NCBI GenBank assembly: GCA_023454395.1
Contig: JAEYFY010000129.1
Coordinates: forward strand, 1 to 28,336
Direction of reading: 5' to 3'
Length of the DNA: 28,336 nt
Source of the DNA: Pseudomonadota bacterium
GTDB lineage: Bacteria > Pseudomonadota > Gammaproteobacteria > Enterobacterales > Enterobacteriaceae
In this document: positions 1 to 7,248 of the stretch, in pieces
Layout of the letters: every line of letters starts with the position of its first letter
How positions within the stretch are numbered: position 1 is the stretch's first letter
Program-made: the position numbers and the translations under genes
Notes under the pieces: generated by a model
What the model was told of the DNA's origin: nothing
Database searches by the model: none
What the model saw: only the letters and a program-made list of their open reading frames with translations

Positions 1-8
1 AGAGTTTA

Positions 9-302
9 ATGAAAATGATTTGTGCAATTTACCGTAGTACCAAACGTGATCAAACTTATTTATACATCGAAAAAAAGGATGATTTCTCTCGAATTCCGGA
101 CGAATTATTACAAAGTTTTGGCGAACCACAGTTTTCAATGTTGCTTAATCTCGCGGATAGACAGCGTTTAGCGCATGCTGACATTGAAAAAGTCAAAAAA
201 GCATTAGTTGAGCAGGGTTTTTACTTACAAGTTCCACCACCTGTCGAAAGTATGTTAAATGCTTATTTAGATGAATTAAAAAAATCAGAAAAAACTGAAT
301 AA
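9..302 (+). CDS. ycgL: YcgL domain protein
   Basis: Small protein of the YcgL family, of unknown biochemical role. The N-terminal part ([20 protein letters not shown]) and the later block [20 protein letters not shown] match what I recall of E. coli YcgL almost residue for residue. In enterobacteria ycgL normally lies beside minC and ahead of ycgM/ycgN, and the genes that follow here fit that order, which supports the call; minC would lie to the left, outside the window. There are two in-frame starts, ATG at 9 and ATG at 15. The second gives a protein beginning MICAIYRS, closer to the usual N-terminus. The window begins only eight bases upstream, so the ribosome site cannot be judged well. 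The identity is secure; the exact start is not. Confidence 0.93.
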   Translation: MKMICAIYRSTKRDQTYLYIEKKDDFSRIPDELLQSFGEPQFSMLLNLADRQRLAHADIEKVKKALVEQGFYLQVPPPVESMLNAYLDELKKSEKTE

Positions 303-326
303 ATCATCGAGATAAAAGGAGCATAA

Positions 327-1454
327 ATGTTCAAATATTCATTCATCGCTGTGATTGTTTCCGGTTTAATGTTATCTGCGTGTACTAATGGACAACAAAA
401 GTTGGCTGAAAGGCAAATTACTGCACCAGAGGCAACGGCAGTTGAAACACAAAAAACGCCTCGATGGAAGCAAGTGAATGTTGCATCGTTAGAACAAGCG
501 TTTCCTAAAGAAACTCGTACTTCTGCACAATTTCCTGCTTATGTTGACGCATTAAAGTTAAAAGCAGCTCAATTGGGATATAAACAAGAAACAATAGATT
601 TTGCTTTTTCAGAAGCACATTTTATTGAACGAGTTATTAAATCAGACCGTAATCAACCGGAAAAGAAAATAACACTCGATGTTTATTTACCACGCATTGT
701 TACCAATGGTCGTTTAAACCAAGGTGCTAAGCTTTACCAAGAGAATCAAGATACCCTAGAACAAATCAGCAACAAATATGGTGTACCTGCAAACTATATT
801 GTTGCGTTATGGGGACTTGAGAGTGGCTTTGGTAAGGTGCAAGGCAAAGAAGATGTTGTCTCTGCACTTGCAACGCTTGCGTTTGAAGGGCGTCGAGAAG
901 AACTCTTTGCGCGTCAATTGATGGCAGCATTAGAGATTATTGAAGAAGGACACATCCCTCAAGGACAACGCCTCAAAGGCTCTTGGGCGGGCGCTATGGG
1001 ACAAACTCAGTTTATGCCATCTTCCTTCCTAACTTATGCCGCAGATGGCAATGGCGATGGAAAAATCGATATTTGGAATACTCAAGAAGACGCATTTGCT
1101 TCGGCAGCTAACTATTTAGCGACTGAAGGCTGGAGAAGTGGACTTCCTTGGGGAGAACAGGTTACTTTATCGGTAGATTTTAACCAACAGCTTGAAGGCA
1201 TTAAGACCGAACAGAAAAAAACGGTCGCTCAATGGAAAGCATTGGGTGTTCAATTACCAGTCAATAGCCAATTGAACGATGATATGCCGGTATGGTTAAT
1301 TATTCCTGATGATGATTTGCACAGAAGCTATTTAGTAACACAGAACTTCCGTACGATTATGCATTGGAACAGCTCTTACTTTTTTGCTCTCAGCATTGTC
1401 ACAATGGCTGATGGCGTTGCTAATAAAATAAATTCACTGCCTAACGCGAGCTAA
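327..1454 (+). CDS. MltB-family lytic murein transglycosylase, lipoprotein
   Basis: Peptidoglycan-cleaving lytic transglycosylase of the MltB (SLT_2, GH103) family, expected on the periplasmic face of the outer membrane. A lipoprotein signal with lipobox LSAC puts the acylated cysteine at residue 19. The catalytic glutamate is E165 in the motif ALWGLESGFG, followed by the family motifs GAMGQTQFMPSS and DGNGDGKIDIWN. At 375 residues it is close to E. coli MltB (about 360). The Shine-Dalgarno AAGGAG lies six bases before ATG 327, so the start is firm. It sits 24 bases after ycgL and 53 bases before ycgM and may be cotranscribed with them. E. coli K-12 has no transglycosylase gene at this spot as far as I recall, so I do not call it mltB itself; it may be a paralogue. 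Confidence 0.92.
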   Translation: MFKYSFIAVIVSGLMLSACTNGQQKLAERQITAPEATAVETQKTPRWKQVNVASLEQAFPKETRTSAQFPAYVDALKLKAAQLGYKQETIDFAFSEAHFIERVIKSDRNQPEKKITLDVYLPRIVTNGRLNQGAKLYQENQDTLEQISNKYGVPANYIVALWGLESGFGKVQGKEDVVSALATLAFEGRREELFARQLMAALEIIEEGHIPQGQRLKGSWAGAMGQTQFMPSSFLTYAADGNGDGKIDIWNTQEDAFASAANYLATEGWRSGLPWGEQVTLSVDFNQQLEGIKTEQKKTVAQWKALGVQLPVNSQLNDDMPVWLIIPDDDLHRSYLVTQNFRTIMHWNSSYFFALSIVTMADGVANKINSLPNAS

Positions 1455-1507
1455 TTGCATTTTTACAGTGAAATAAAACACAGCAATTTACCTAAAAGGA
1501 ACACATT

Positions 1508-2164
1508 ATGTATCAACATCGTGATTGGGAAGGTGCGTTACTTGATTTTCCTGTCAATAAAGTGATTTGTGTTGGGAGTAACTATGCTAATCACATTAAA
1601 GAGATGGGGTCCGTTCGCTCCGAAGAGCCTGTGATTTTTATCAAACCAGAAACAGCTATGTGTGATATTCGCCAACCTATTGCTATCCCTAAAGATATGG
1701 GAGCGGTTCATCACGAAATTGAATTAGCAGTACTTATTGGTCAGCCACTTAAGCAAGCTAATGAAGATAGAGTTGATCGTGCAATTGCGGGTTTCGGTCT
1801 TGGTCTTGATCTCACATTACGTGATTTACAAGGTAAATTGAAAAAAGCAGGGCAACCATGGGAAAAAAGTAAAGCGTTCGATGGCTCTGCGCCATTATCA
1901 GGTTTTATCCCGGTCAATTCATTTGGCGACCCGCAAAATGCGGATTTAATGTTACGTGTTAATGACGAGATTCGTCAGCAGGGTAACAGTCGTGATATGC
2001 TAACTCCTGTTTTACCCCTTATCAGCTATATGTCTCGCTTTTTTACCCTACGTCCTGGTGATGTGATTTTAACGGGGACACCTGAAGGTGTTGGTCCTCT
2101 AGAATCAGGTGATATGTTGGTATTAAGTGTTAATGAGCATCAGTTGACAACGCGGGTTATTTAA
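1508..2164 (+). CDS. ycgM: Fumarylacetoacetate hydrolase-family protein YcgM
   Basis: Member of the fumarylacetoacetate hydrolase (FAH) fold family, 218 residues, matching the length of E. coli YcgM. Family metal ligands are visible: E70 and E72 in VHHEIELAVLIG and D101 in GLGLDLTLRD, preceded by EEPVIFIKPETA, and the C-terminal TGTPEGVGPL loop. Proteins of this type act on small 2-oxo acids; bacterial and mitochondrial relatives have been assigned oxaloacetate tautomerase or decarboxylase activity. Which reaction this one catalyses cannot be told from sequence. It has an AAAGGA ribosome site eight bases before ATG 1508 and is followed 36 bases later by ycgN, the conserved enterobacterial order. 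Confidence 0.92.
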   Translation: MYQHRDWEGALLDFPVNKVICVGSNYANHIKEMGSVRSEEPVIFIKPETAMCDIRQPIAIPKDMGAVHHEIELAVLIGQPLKQANEDRVDRAIAGFGLGLDLTLRDLQGKLKKAGQPWEKSKAFDGSAPLSGFIPVNSFGDPQNADLMLRVNDEIRQQGNSRDMLTPVLPLISYMSRFFTLRPGDVILTGTPEGVGPLESGDMLVLSVNEHQLTTRVI

Positions 2165-2200
2165 TTCGTATTAGATGAGCAATAAGGTAATAACGTAGAG

Positions 2201-2644
2201 ATGACACAGGCTTTTTGGCAGACTAAAACATTAGATGAAATGAGTGATGATGAGTGGGAATCGCTCTGTGACGGGTGTGGGCAGTGTTGTTTACACAAGT
2301 TAATGGATGATGATACTGATGAGATATATTTTACCAATGTCGCTTGTAATCAGCTAAATATTAAAACTTGCCAATGCAGTAATTACGAAGATCGTTTCCG
2401 TTATGAGCCAGATTGTATCAAGCTTACACGGTATAATTTACCGACATTTGAGTGGCTACCAATGACGTGTGCATATCGTCTGTTAGCAGAAGGCAAAACG
2501 TTACAAAGTTGGCATCCACTTATTGCGGGTAATAAAGCAAAAATGCACCAAGGCAATATTTCTGTAAGATATATTGCAGTGCCAGAAACAGAAGTTGAAG
2601 ATTGGGAAGATCATATTCTTAATCGTCCAAAAGGACGTGGTTAA
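2201..2644 (+). CDS. ycgN: YcgN family cysteine-cluster protein (UPF0260)
   Basis: Short cytoplasmic protein (147 residues) of the YcgN/UPF0260 family. It carries the family's cysteine motif near the N-terminus, C23-x2-C26-x2-C29-C30 (CDGCGQCC), and more cysteines downstream ([17 protein letters not shown], and single ones near DC and TCAYR), consistent with a CxxCxxCC-type zinc or iron-sulfur ligand set. Function is unknown. It follows ycgM as in E. coli and is closed by a strong terminator at 2660-2685, which marks the end of the ycgL-to-ycgN transcription unit. No good ribosome site precedes ATG 2201, but the N-terminal block [10 protein letters not shown] resembles that of the family, so I keep this start. 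Confidence 0.92.
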   Translation: MTQAFWQTKTLDEMSDDEWESLCDGCGQCCLHKLMDDDTDEIYFTNVACNQLNIKTCQCSNYEDRFRYEPDCIKLTRYNLPTFEWLPMTCAYRLLAEGKTLQSWHPLIAGNKAKMHQGNISVRYIAVPETEVEDWEDHILNRPKGRG

Positions 2645-2659
2645 TTTCTTATTTTCATT

Positions 2660-2690
2660 AAAAAGCGCCTTTATAGGCGCTTTTTGTTAA
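2660..2690 (+). terminator. Intrinsic terminator after ycgN
   Basis: Perfect 11-bp stem, AAAAAGCGCCT at 2660-2670 pairing with AGGCGCTTTTT at 2675-2685, with loop TTAT; the T-run is part of the 3' arm. It lies 16 bases after the ycgN stop codon. Confidence 0.93.
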
Positions 2691-2702
2691 GGGATCTAAG
2701 TA

Positions 2703-3179
2703 ATGACAATAGATATTGCTGGGCTGATTGCTCAATTAGGAAAGAAATATCAAGATGTTTACGATAAAAATTTAATTCCTTATAAGTCCAAACCCAAAAA
2801 TGGTAGTTTGGCGATGAAAAAAGAATCTCTTCACTTATATTTTGAGCCGTATGGCGTTGGTTTAAGTGAAATCACACTGACGCTATTTGATAAAAAAACA
2901 AATCAATTTCATTTTCCCCATGCACTTCCTTTCGGACTACAGCCATTAATGACGCAAGAGTGGCTACATGCTCATTATGGAAAACCGATCCGCTTTGCTA
3001 AAAAGAACATTGTGATGTCACTTCATTTAGGTGAAGCAGAAGTCTTTGAATTACCGAATAATAATCAGGTTGTTTTTATCGCCAGATATCCTTACGTTGG
3101 TGAAAATGTGGTGATTTCGCTTACCTTTGAATTACGCGAAAGTTTAGAAAAACGATGGGATGTTAACTATACAGGTTGA
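2703..3179 (+). CDS. Hypothetical protein, DUF6392-like
   Basis: A 158-residue soluble protein without signal peptide or membrane segment. From memory its pattern resembles the DUF6392 family found in Serratia, Proteus and relatives: N-terminal IAGLIAQLGKKYQDVYDKNLIPYKSKP, a middle LPFGLQPLMTQEWLHAHYGKPI (a proline-rich turn followed by a W-H and GKP segment), and a C-terminal beta-rich half. Some such proteins have been annotated as pyocin or bacteriocin immunity-like; I cannot confirm that and do not assign a function. It starts 17 bases after the ycgN terminator, behind a weak GGGA ribosome site, so it probably needs its own promoter or read-through. No toxin gene is adjacent on the ycgN side. 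The reading frame is well supported; the family name is moderate. Confidence 0.75.
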   Translation: MTIDIAGLIAQLGKKYQDVYDKNLIPYKSKPKNGSLAMKKESLHLYFEPYGVGLSEITLTLFDKKTNQFHFPHALPFGLQPLMTQEWLHAHYGKPIRFAKKNIVMSLHLGEAEVFELPNNNQVVFIARYPYVGENVVISLTFELRESLEKRWDVNYTG

Positions 3180-3262
3180 TATTATATCAATGCTAAAAAA
3201 TCCCTGATTTAATGCCAACAAGAGAAAAAGTTTTTATCAAAAAATATTTTTAAGAAAAATTA

Positions 3263-3291
3263 TTGACGTGATGGGAAATGTAGGACATGAT
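3263..3291 (+). promoter_or_regulatory. Candidate sigma-70 promoter
   Basis: TTGACG at 3263-3268, a 17-base spacer, and CATGAT at 3286-3291 (5/6 and 4/6 matches to the consensus). The predicted transcription start is near 3298. It points into the short hairpin-terminator segment described next. Confidence 0.4.
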
Positions 3292-3297
3292 TATTTC

Positions 3298-3361
3298 CAT
3301 GGTGGGAGATTTGAATTTCACCAACTAGATGAATAAATGCCTCGCTGATGCGGGGTTTTTT
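3298..3361 (+). ncRNA. Candidate small RNA of about 64 bases
   Basis: Downstream of the promoter at 3263-3291 there is a 5' hairpin (TGGTG at 3300-3304 with CACCA at 3319-3323), an unpaired A/T-rich linker, and an intrinsic terminator (CCTCGC 3340-3345, loop TGAT, GCGGGG 3350-3355, six T). This is the build of many Hfq-type small RNAs, but it matches none I know. It could equally be just a terminator behind a decayed promoter. Confidence 0.35.
3340..3361 (+). terminator. Intrinsic terminator in the nuclease upstream region
   Basis: Six-pair stem CCTCGC/GCGGGG with one T-G wobble and loop TGAT, followed by TTTTTT. It lies 160 bases after the end of the DUF6392-like gene, so it either ends that transcript or the candidate small RNA. 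Confidence 0.75.
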
Positions 3362-3524
3362 GCATTCTAGCGCTGTAAAAACTCCCGCCATATTTTGTAG
3401 CAAAATTCTGAGTCATATTCAGTTATTAAAAAGTACATCAATATTAAATCGATGCGTTTTTTATCGTTTATTACCAGAATTCATTAAAAAAGAGAAGAAT
3501 GGATTTTCTCTTATCTAAAACATT

Positions 3525-3549
3525 AAAACTCGCTTCGGCGAGTTTTTTT
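3525..3549 (+). terminator. UUCG-loop terminator in the nuclease leader
   Basis: Perfect 9-bp stem AAAACTCGC (3525-3533) / GCGAGTTTT (3538-3546) closed by the very stable C(UUCG)G tetraloop, with a seven-T run at 3543-3549. The nuclease ribosome site begins only about 18 bases later. A promoter cannot fit between this hairpin and the start codon, so transcription must read through it. An open frame from ATG 3499 runs through the hairpin in phase with the nuclease gene. Confidence 0.88.
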
Positions 3550-3579
3550 GTTTCTTTATTTTATAAAAAGGAATTTTAT

Positions 3580-4434
3580 ATGAAACGTATTATCCCAATT
3601 GTTTTATCACTGCTTATGGTTTCAACTAGCTATGCCAATTCAGAGGTGACAGTAGAACCAGATCTTGTTACTCAACCATCTGCTGTTGCGCGTGATACTT
3701 CAATGCGTGCAATGAATGATGAAAACTGTGGTATTGGTTGTCCATTAGGCGGCAGTGAAACCACTATTCAACGCGATGTTTATACATTAAATAATAATAG
3801 CGAAACCAAGTTTGCAGACTGGGTGGCTTATTTAGTGACTAAAGACAGCATTGGCAGTGGTAAAGCGCGTAACTGGAAAAAAGATCCGGCTTTAGGCAAT
3901 GATGAAACCTTATCGCCAACGGATTACAAAAATGCCAATGCCACATTAAAAGTTGACCGTGGTCATCAAGCACCTTTAGCTTCATTAGCTGCATTACCTG
4001 GTTGGAATGCGCTTAACTATCTTTCTAATATCACCCCACAAAAAGCAGATTTAAACCAAGGTGCGTGGGTGCGATTAGAAGATCAAGAACGTAATTTGGC
4101 AAATGAGGGTCATAAAGTCTTTACAGTTACAGGTCCTATCTATGAAAGAGATATGGGTAAATTGCCAAATACAGATAAAGAACACACAATTCCAAGTGCT
4201 TATTTTAAAGTGATTTTTCTAAATGATTCACCAGAAAACGCCTCTTATGCAGCGTTTATTATGGATCAACAAACACCGAAAAAAGCAAATTTCTGTGAAT
4301 TCCAAGTAACAGCGGCAGAAGTGGAAGCTCGTACAGGTTTAACACTCTGGAGTCAGCTACCTGAAAGTGCTCAAGATGTGAAATTGCAATCTGGTGAGTT
4401 AGTCAAAAAAATGGGATGCACGGTATTAAAATAA
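3580..4434 (+). CDS. nucA: Secreted DNA/RNA non-specific endonuclease (Serratia nuclease type)
   Basis: Extracellular sugar-non-specific nuclease of the beta-beta-alpha-metal superfamily, a close relative of the Serratia marcescens nuclease. Signal peptide is residues 1-19 (cleavage after STSYA), then a linker about 20 residues longer than in Serratia. The catalytic motif DRGHQAPLASLA gives general base H129; the magnesium ligand is N159 in SNITPQKADLNQG, and E167 follows in WVRLEDQER, all at Serratia spacing. Four cysteines match the two Serratia disulfides (C50/C54; one in NFCEF and one in the C-terminal MGC). I chose ATG 3580 because AAAAGGA lies eight bases upstream and a typical signal peptide follows; the longer frame from 3499 runs through a terminator hairpin. 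It likely serves nucleic-acid scavenging or degradation of extracellular DNA. The terminator in its leader suggests control by antitermination or read-through. Confidence 0.96.
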   Translation: MKRIIPIVLSLLMVSTSYANSEVTVEPDLVTQPSAVARDTSMRAMNDENCGIGCPLGGSETTIQRDVYTLNNNSETKFADWVAYLVTKDSIGSGKARNWKKDPALGNDETLSPTDYKNANATLKVDRGHQAPLASLAALPGWNALNYLSNITPQKADLNQGAWVRLEDQERNLANEGHKVFTVTGPIYERDMGKLPNTDKEHTIPSAYFKVIFLNDSPENASYAAFIMDQQTPKKANFCEFQVTAAEVEARTGLTLWSQLPESAQDVKLQSGELVKKMGCTVLK

Positions 4435-4466
4435 GATTTTAAACCGGTTTCTTAGTCAGTAATAAA

Positions 4467-4492
4467 AAAGGTCACTTAATTGAGTGACCTTT
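4467..4492. terminator. Bidirectional terminator between nuclease and fetB
   Basis: Perfect 10-bp inverted repeat AAAGGTCACT (4467-4476) / AGTGACCTTT (4483-4492) with a six-base loop, flanked by A-rich and T-rich ends. It separates two convergent genes and can serve both. Confidence 0.85.
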
Positions 4493-4520
4493 ATCAACCT
4501 TTATCAATATAGTTAAATCG

Positions 4521-5300
4521 CTATAGCTGGGGGTTTTCAAAATTAATAAGCTGGTGGCGCTGATTAAAAAACTTCTTATAGGTTAAATAGCAAGCAATAA
4601 TGGTTGAGATGCTGGCGGTTGCCATCAACATAAAAGTCACCATAATTTGATATTTAACGGCTTGTAGTGGATCAACACCGGCAAAAATAAGCCCTGACAT
4701 CATGCCTGGTAAACTCACAATACCCACTGTTTTTGCTGCATCAACGGTTGGGATCAATGAAGATTTAATGCTATCTCGAATAATACTCATTGAAGCCAAT
4801 TTAGGTGTTGCACCAAGGCTTAGCATCTCTTGCAATTGCTGTTGTTGATTTTGAAAACGCTGACCCAAATTATTATAACAAAGCCCTGTTGCTATCATTG
4901 CATTACCGGCAATCATCCCCGTAATAGGAATAATTTGAATTGGCGTAAAAGCAATGGAACTGGTGAGTAATAAAATAGTTAAAGTTAATAATGCCCCAGT
5001 TGTAATAGCAGTAAAAGAGATCAGAAAAATATCTTTAACGTATTTACTCCGCTTTTTGGCATTATGAGCTGCGTTATAGCAGATAAATAACACCATTAAG
5101 AAGGTGAGAATAAAATGGTCAACATGGAAAATATAGGTCAAGACATAGCCAACAATTAATAGTTGAACAATGGCTCTTGCTGTACTCCAAATAATATCTT
5201 TTTCTAAAGCTAGTTTTTCTTTGCGACTAATAAAAATAGCCACGAGAACTAATAAAAGCGAGAAAATCAGAGATTCATTGCTTATCGTATGTTCGTTCAT
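4521..5300 (-). CDS. fetB: Iron export ABC transporter permease FetB
   Basis: Inner-membrane permease of the FetAB system (YbbM), reported in E. coli to export iron and help during oxidative stress. It is strongly hydrophobic, with several membrane spans, and keeps the family blocks EKLALEKDIIWS, PITGMIAGNAMIATGLCYNNLGQR, LSLGATPKLAS, RDSIKSSLIPTVDAAKTVGIVSLPGMMSGLIFAG and YQIMVTFM. The frame opens at 5318, but the internal ATG at 5300 (MNEHTISNESL) matches the E. coli N-terminus and gives 259 residues, the E. coli length, so I prefer it; neither ATG has a clear ribosome site. It lies about 50 bases downstream of fetA on the same strand, forming an operon with fetA first. Confidence 0.94.
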   Translation of the reverse strand: MNEHTISNESLIFSLLLVLVAIFISRKEKLALEKDIIWSTARAIVQLLIVGYVLTYIFHVDHFILTFLMVLFICYNAAHNAKKRSKYVKDIFLISFTAITTGALLTLTILLLTSSIAFTPIQIIPITGMIAGNAMIATGLCYNNLGQRFQNQQQQLQEMLSLGATPKLASMSIIRDSIKSSLIPTVDAAKTVGIVSLPGMMSGLIFAGVDPLQAVKYQIMVTFMLMATASISTIIACYLTYKKFFNQRHQLINFENPQL

Positions 5301-5350
5301 AGTATTATGTTCGCTCATAACAAAAGGGTGACTGATAAAGAAATAAAAGG

Positions 5351-6001
5351 TCAGGCATTATTGTGAGAAGGTAATAAGATCACATCATCAGCATGTTTTA
5401 TTTCATTTTGATCGTGAGTAACCCACAACACGGCAATGTTTTGATCTTTAACATAGTGGTGAATAACATCATTCACTTTTGTTTTATTATCTTCATCTAA
5501 TGCACTTGTTATCTCATCAAGTAATAAGATTTTTGGCATAAATTGCAGATTTCTTATCAGTGAAATACGCTGTTTTTCACCGCCAGAAAGTTCATTAATT
5601 CCTTTTTTCATAATGGATTCTGGTAAACAAAAATAATCCAAATCATGTATCAGTTTCTTATCATCCACTGAGAGTTTTCGTAAGAAATAAGGAAATTTAA
5701 GGTTATCGTAAACAGTTTCACCAAATAACATTGGTGTTTGAGTGCAATAAGAAACTTGTTGACGATATTCTTCGGGCGACAGCGTCAAATAATCTTTATT
5801 TTCAAAGAAAATTGAACCCTTAGTCGGTGACAATAGAGAAGCAATAATTTTGAGTAAGGTACTTTTACCACAACCTGAAGGTCCTGTGATAAGTTTAAAT
5901 TCAGAAGGTTGAAGTTCAAAATTGATATCATCAAGGATGGTTTTGTTATCGACTCGATAACTTATTTTATCAAGACGTAAAAGTGCAGTCGTGCTTTCCA
6001 T
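5351..6001 (-). CDS. fetA: Iron export ABC transporter ATP-binding protein FetA
   Basis: Cytoplasmic ATPase of the FetAB exporter (YbbL), 216 residues. Walker A is GPSGCGKST at residues 40-48 (K46), the ABC signature LSGGEKQR starts at 138, Walker B ILLLDE at 158-163, D-loop SALD follows, and the switch histidine is in WVTHDQ near the C-terminus. It is a short ABC domain with no extra C-terminal module, as in E. coli. A GGGATAAGA ribosome site precedes ATG 6001, and a perfect TATAAT lies at 6036-6041 on the minus strand. It pairs with fetB immediately downstream. Confidence 0.95.
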   Translation of the reverse strand: MESTTALLRLDKISYRVDNKTILDDINFELQPSEFKLITGPSGCGKSTLLKIIASLLSPTKGSIFFENKDYLTLSPEEYRQQVSYCTQTPMLFGETVYDNLKFPYFLRKLSVDDKKLIHDLDYFCLPESIMKKGINELSGGEKQRISLIRNLQFMPKILLLDEITSALDEDNKTKVNDVIHHYVKDQNIAVLWVTHDQNEIKHADDVILLPSHNNA

Positions 6002-6035
6002 TCTTATCCCAAACTTAAAAGAGTGAATAATAATT

Positions 6036-6041
6036 ATTATA
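6036..6041 (-). promoter_or_regulatory. Candidate -10 element for fetAB
   Basis: Perfect TATAAT on the minus strand, 35 bases upstream of the fetA start codon. No good -35 box is visible at 16-19 bases, so the promoter may need an activator. Confidence 0.45.
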
Positions 6042-6145
6042 CAGAATTAACGATATAAAGATCCTGCTTTAAATCAGTTAGTAAGCAAATTTATTACTAT
6101 TTAAGTATAGGATAATAAGAATGCGACCCAATAAAAAAGATAAAA

Positions 6146-7066
6146 TTATTTCGCATATTGAGAGTACCAATGCTGTATATCATGGATTATTTCATTTGTT
6201 AAACGCTCGCCTTGCTCATTATAAAATCCATGATCTAACTTATTGTATTTAATGAATTTCACATTAGGCTGATTGATATCTTGGCTTAGCTGATAAAATG
6301 CATCGACATTTACATTGGTGTCATTAAGTGTCTGAATAATTAATACAGGGGTGTGGTGATTACTTTTAATCACTTTAAGTAAATCGATAGTAAAAAATTG
6401 TTGCCACCATATTTTACTGTGTTCGCTTATAAATTGTTCATCATCTATTTGATTATTTTTTATTGCGTCAGCAAATTGCTGAAAGCCATTTAGAGCATCT
6501 TCAACATGTTCTTTCGGTGTGGTATGACGGATATTATAAAGAACATCATCAAGAAAAAAACGACCCCCGCCATTTAGCGCAATAGCAGCTTTAATATCAT
6601 TACGCTTAGTGACCACTAAATGCACCATCGTGGCACCTTCACTGCCACCAATTAAAATAATATTCGGATACTGTGAGGATAATTTATCTAATACCGCCTC
6701 ATAGTCTTCAGTTCGTTGCTTGGGATTATCATGACGTTTATAGCTTTCAGGGCAATCAACACGTTCACCTTCATATTGTGAATAAGGTAATAGGGCAGTA
6801 ATACCGTATTTTTCCACCATTAAAACATCACTATTTGGTAACCACTGACCAAAAGTTTCTTGGATAAACATATTATTTTTAATGCTGTTACAGTCAGAGC
6901 CTTGCATTAACACTAATAGAGTTTGATTTTTTTCAGCTCGTTTATCCAAGTAATAGCTAATTTCACTACCATCTTTTCGTGCGAGTAGATGTGTCGATAT
7001 TTCTGCATAACTTGCAAAAGAAGAAAGCAAAATAATAAAGAGTAAAAATAGACGTGAAATGCGCAT
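6146..7066 (-). CDS. Periplasmic alpha/beta hydrolase
   Basis: Predicted exported serine hydrolase of the alpha/beta fold, 306 residues, substrate unknown. Signal peptide is about residues 1-21 (MRISRLFLLFIILLSSFASYA). The nucleophile elbow GGSEG puts the catalytic serine at S142; D249 in LNDTNV and H279 in LDHGFYNEQ complete a plausible triad. Upstream, LLVLMQGSDCNS looks like the oxyanion-hole strand. I chose ATG 7066 over the in-frame GTG at 7072, because AGG sits five bases before the ATG and none before the GTG. It stands alone between fetA and the Rob-like regulator gene, all on the minus strand. Relatives I would expect include prolyl-oligopeptidase-like or dienelactone-hydrolase-like proteins; I do not assign one. 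Confidence 0.82.
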   Translation of the reverse strand: MRISRLFLLFIILLSSFASYAEISTHLLARKDGSEISYYLDKRAEKNQTLLVLMQGSDCNSIKNNMFIQETFGQWLPNSDVLMVEKYGITALLPYSQYEGERVDCPESYKRHDNPKQRTEDYEAVLDKLSSQYPNIILIGGSEGATMVHLVVTKRNDIKAAIALNGGGRFFLDDVLYNIRHTTPKEHVEDALNGFQQFADAIKNNQIDDEQFISEHSKIWWQQFFTIDLLKVIKSNHHTPVLIIQTLNDTNVNVDAFYQLSQDINQPNVKFIKYNKLDHGFYNEQGERLTNEIIHDIQHWYSQYAK

Positions 7067-7170
7067 GATCACCTGATTTGTTTTTGTTGGGAGGTAATAA
7101 GAAATTTTATTTTAATAATAAGTAAACAGCTAATTTAGTGAGTTATTGTATAGAAACAAGCGATGAAAAA

Positions 7171-7196
7171 TTTATCGTACAGATAATTGCGATAAA
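7171..7196. repeat. Inverted repeat upstream of the hydrolase gene
   Basis: TTTATCG at 7171-7177 and CGATAAA at 7190-7196, with 12 bases between, about 105 bases upstream of the hydrolase start codon. It could be a regulator site. The arms are short, so this is weak. Confidence 0.25.
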
Positions 7197-7213
7197 ATTA
7201 ATCTACACTGAAT

Positions 7214-7241
7214 AAAATAGCCTGAAAACTCAGGCTATTTT
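7214..7241 (-). terminator. Intrinsic terminator after the AraC-type regulator gene
   Basis: Perfect 12-bp stem AAAATAGCCTGA (7214-7225) / TCAGGCTATTTT (7230-7241) with loop of four, starting seven bases past the regulator's stop codon. On the minus strand the stem ends in TTTT. Confidence 0.88.
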
Positions 7242-7248
7242 AGGATCA

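Larger units (their letters stand above)
3180..3579 (+). other. Gene-free 400-base region between the DUF6392-like gene and the nuclease
   Basis: AT-rich and without a convincing protein gene. It holds a candidate promoter plus short RNA closed by a terminator (3263-3361), an upstream hairpin (3490-3512), and a second terminator (3525-3549) immediately before the nuclease ribosome site. I see no convincing sigma-70 promoter between 3362 and 3525, although the nuclease must be transcribed from somewhere here or further upstream. Confidence 0.7.

Noticed and set aside
3300..3323. tRNA 3'-end remnant (sequence ending TTCACCA) marking an island attachment site
   Set aside because: No T-loop with GTTC-A geometry or acceptor stem can be drawn, and no matching repeat was found at another boundary.
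3407..3423. LexA (SOS) box upstream of the nuclease
   Set aside because: CTG at 3408 and CAG at 3420 are separated by nine bases, not ten, and the CTGT/ACAG edges are missing.
3499..3579. N-terminal extension of the nuclease (start at ATG 3499)
   Set aside because: It would translate through a terminator hairpin and T-run, and place the signal peptide in the interior. ATG 3580 has a good ribosome site and a typical signal peptide. The frame is noted only as a possible leader peptide.
2703..4434. Toxin-immunity pair formed by the DUF6392-like protein and the nuclease
   Set aside because: Serratia-type nucleases need disulfides formed outside the cytoplasm and normally have no immunity protein. 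The two genes are 400 bases apart with two terminators between.
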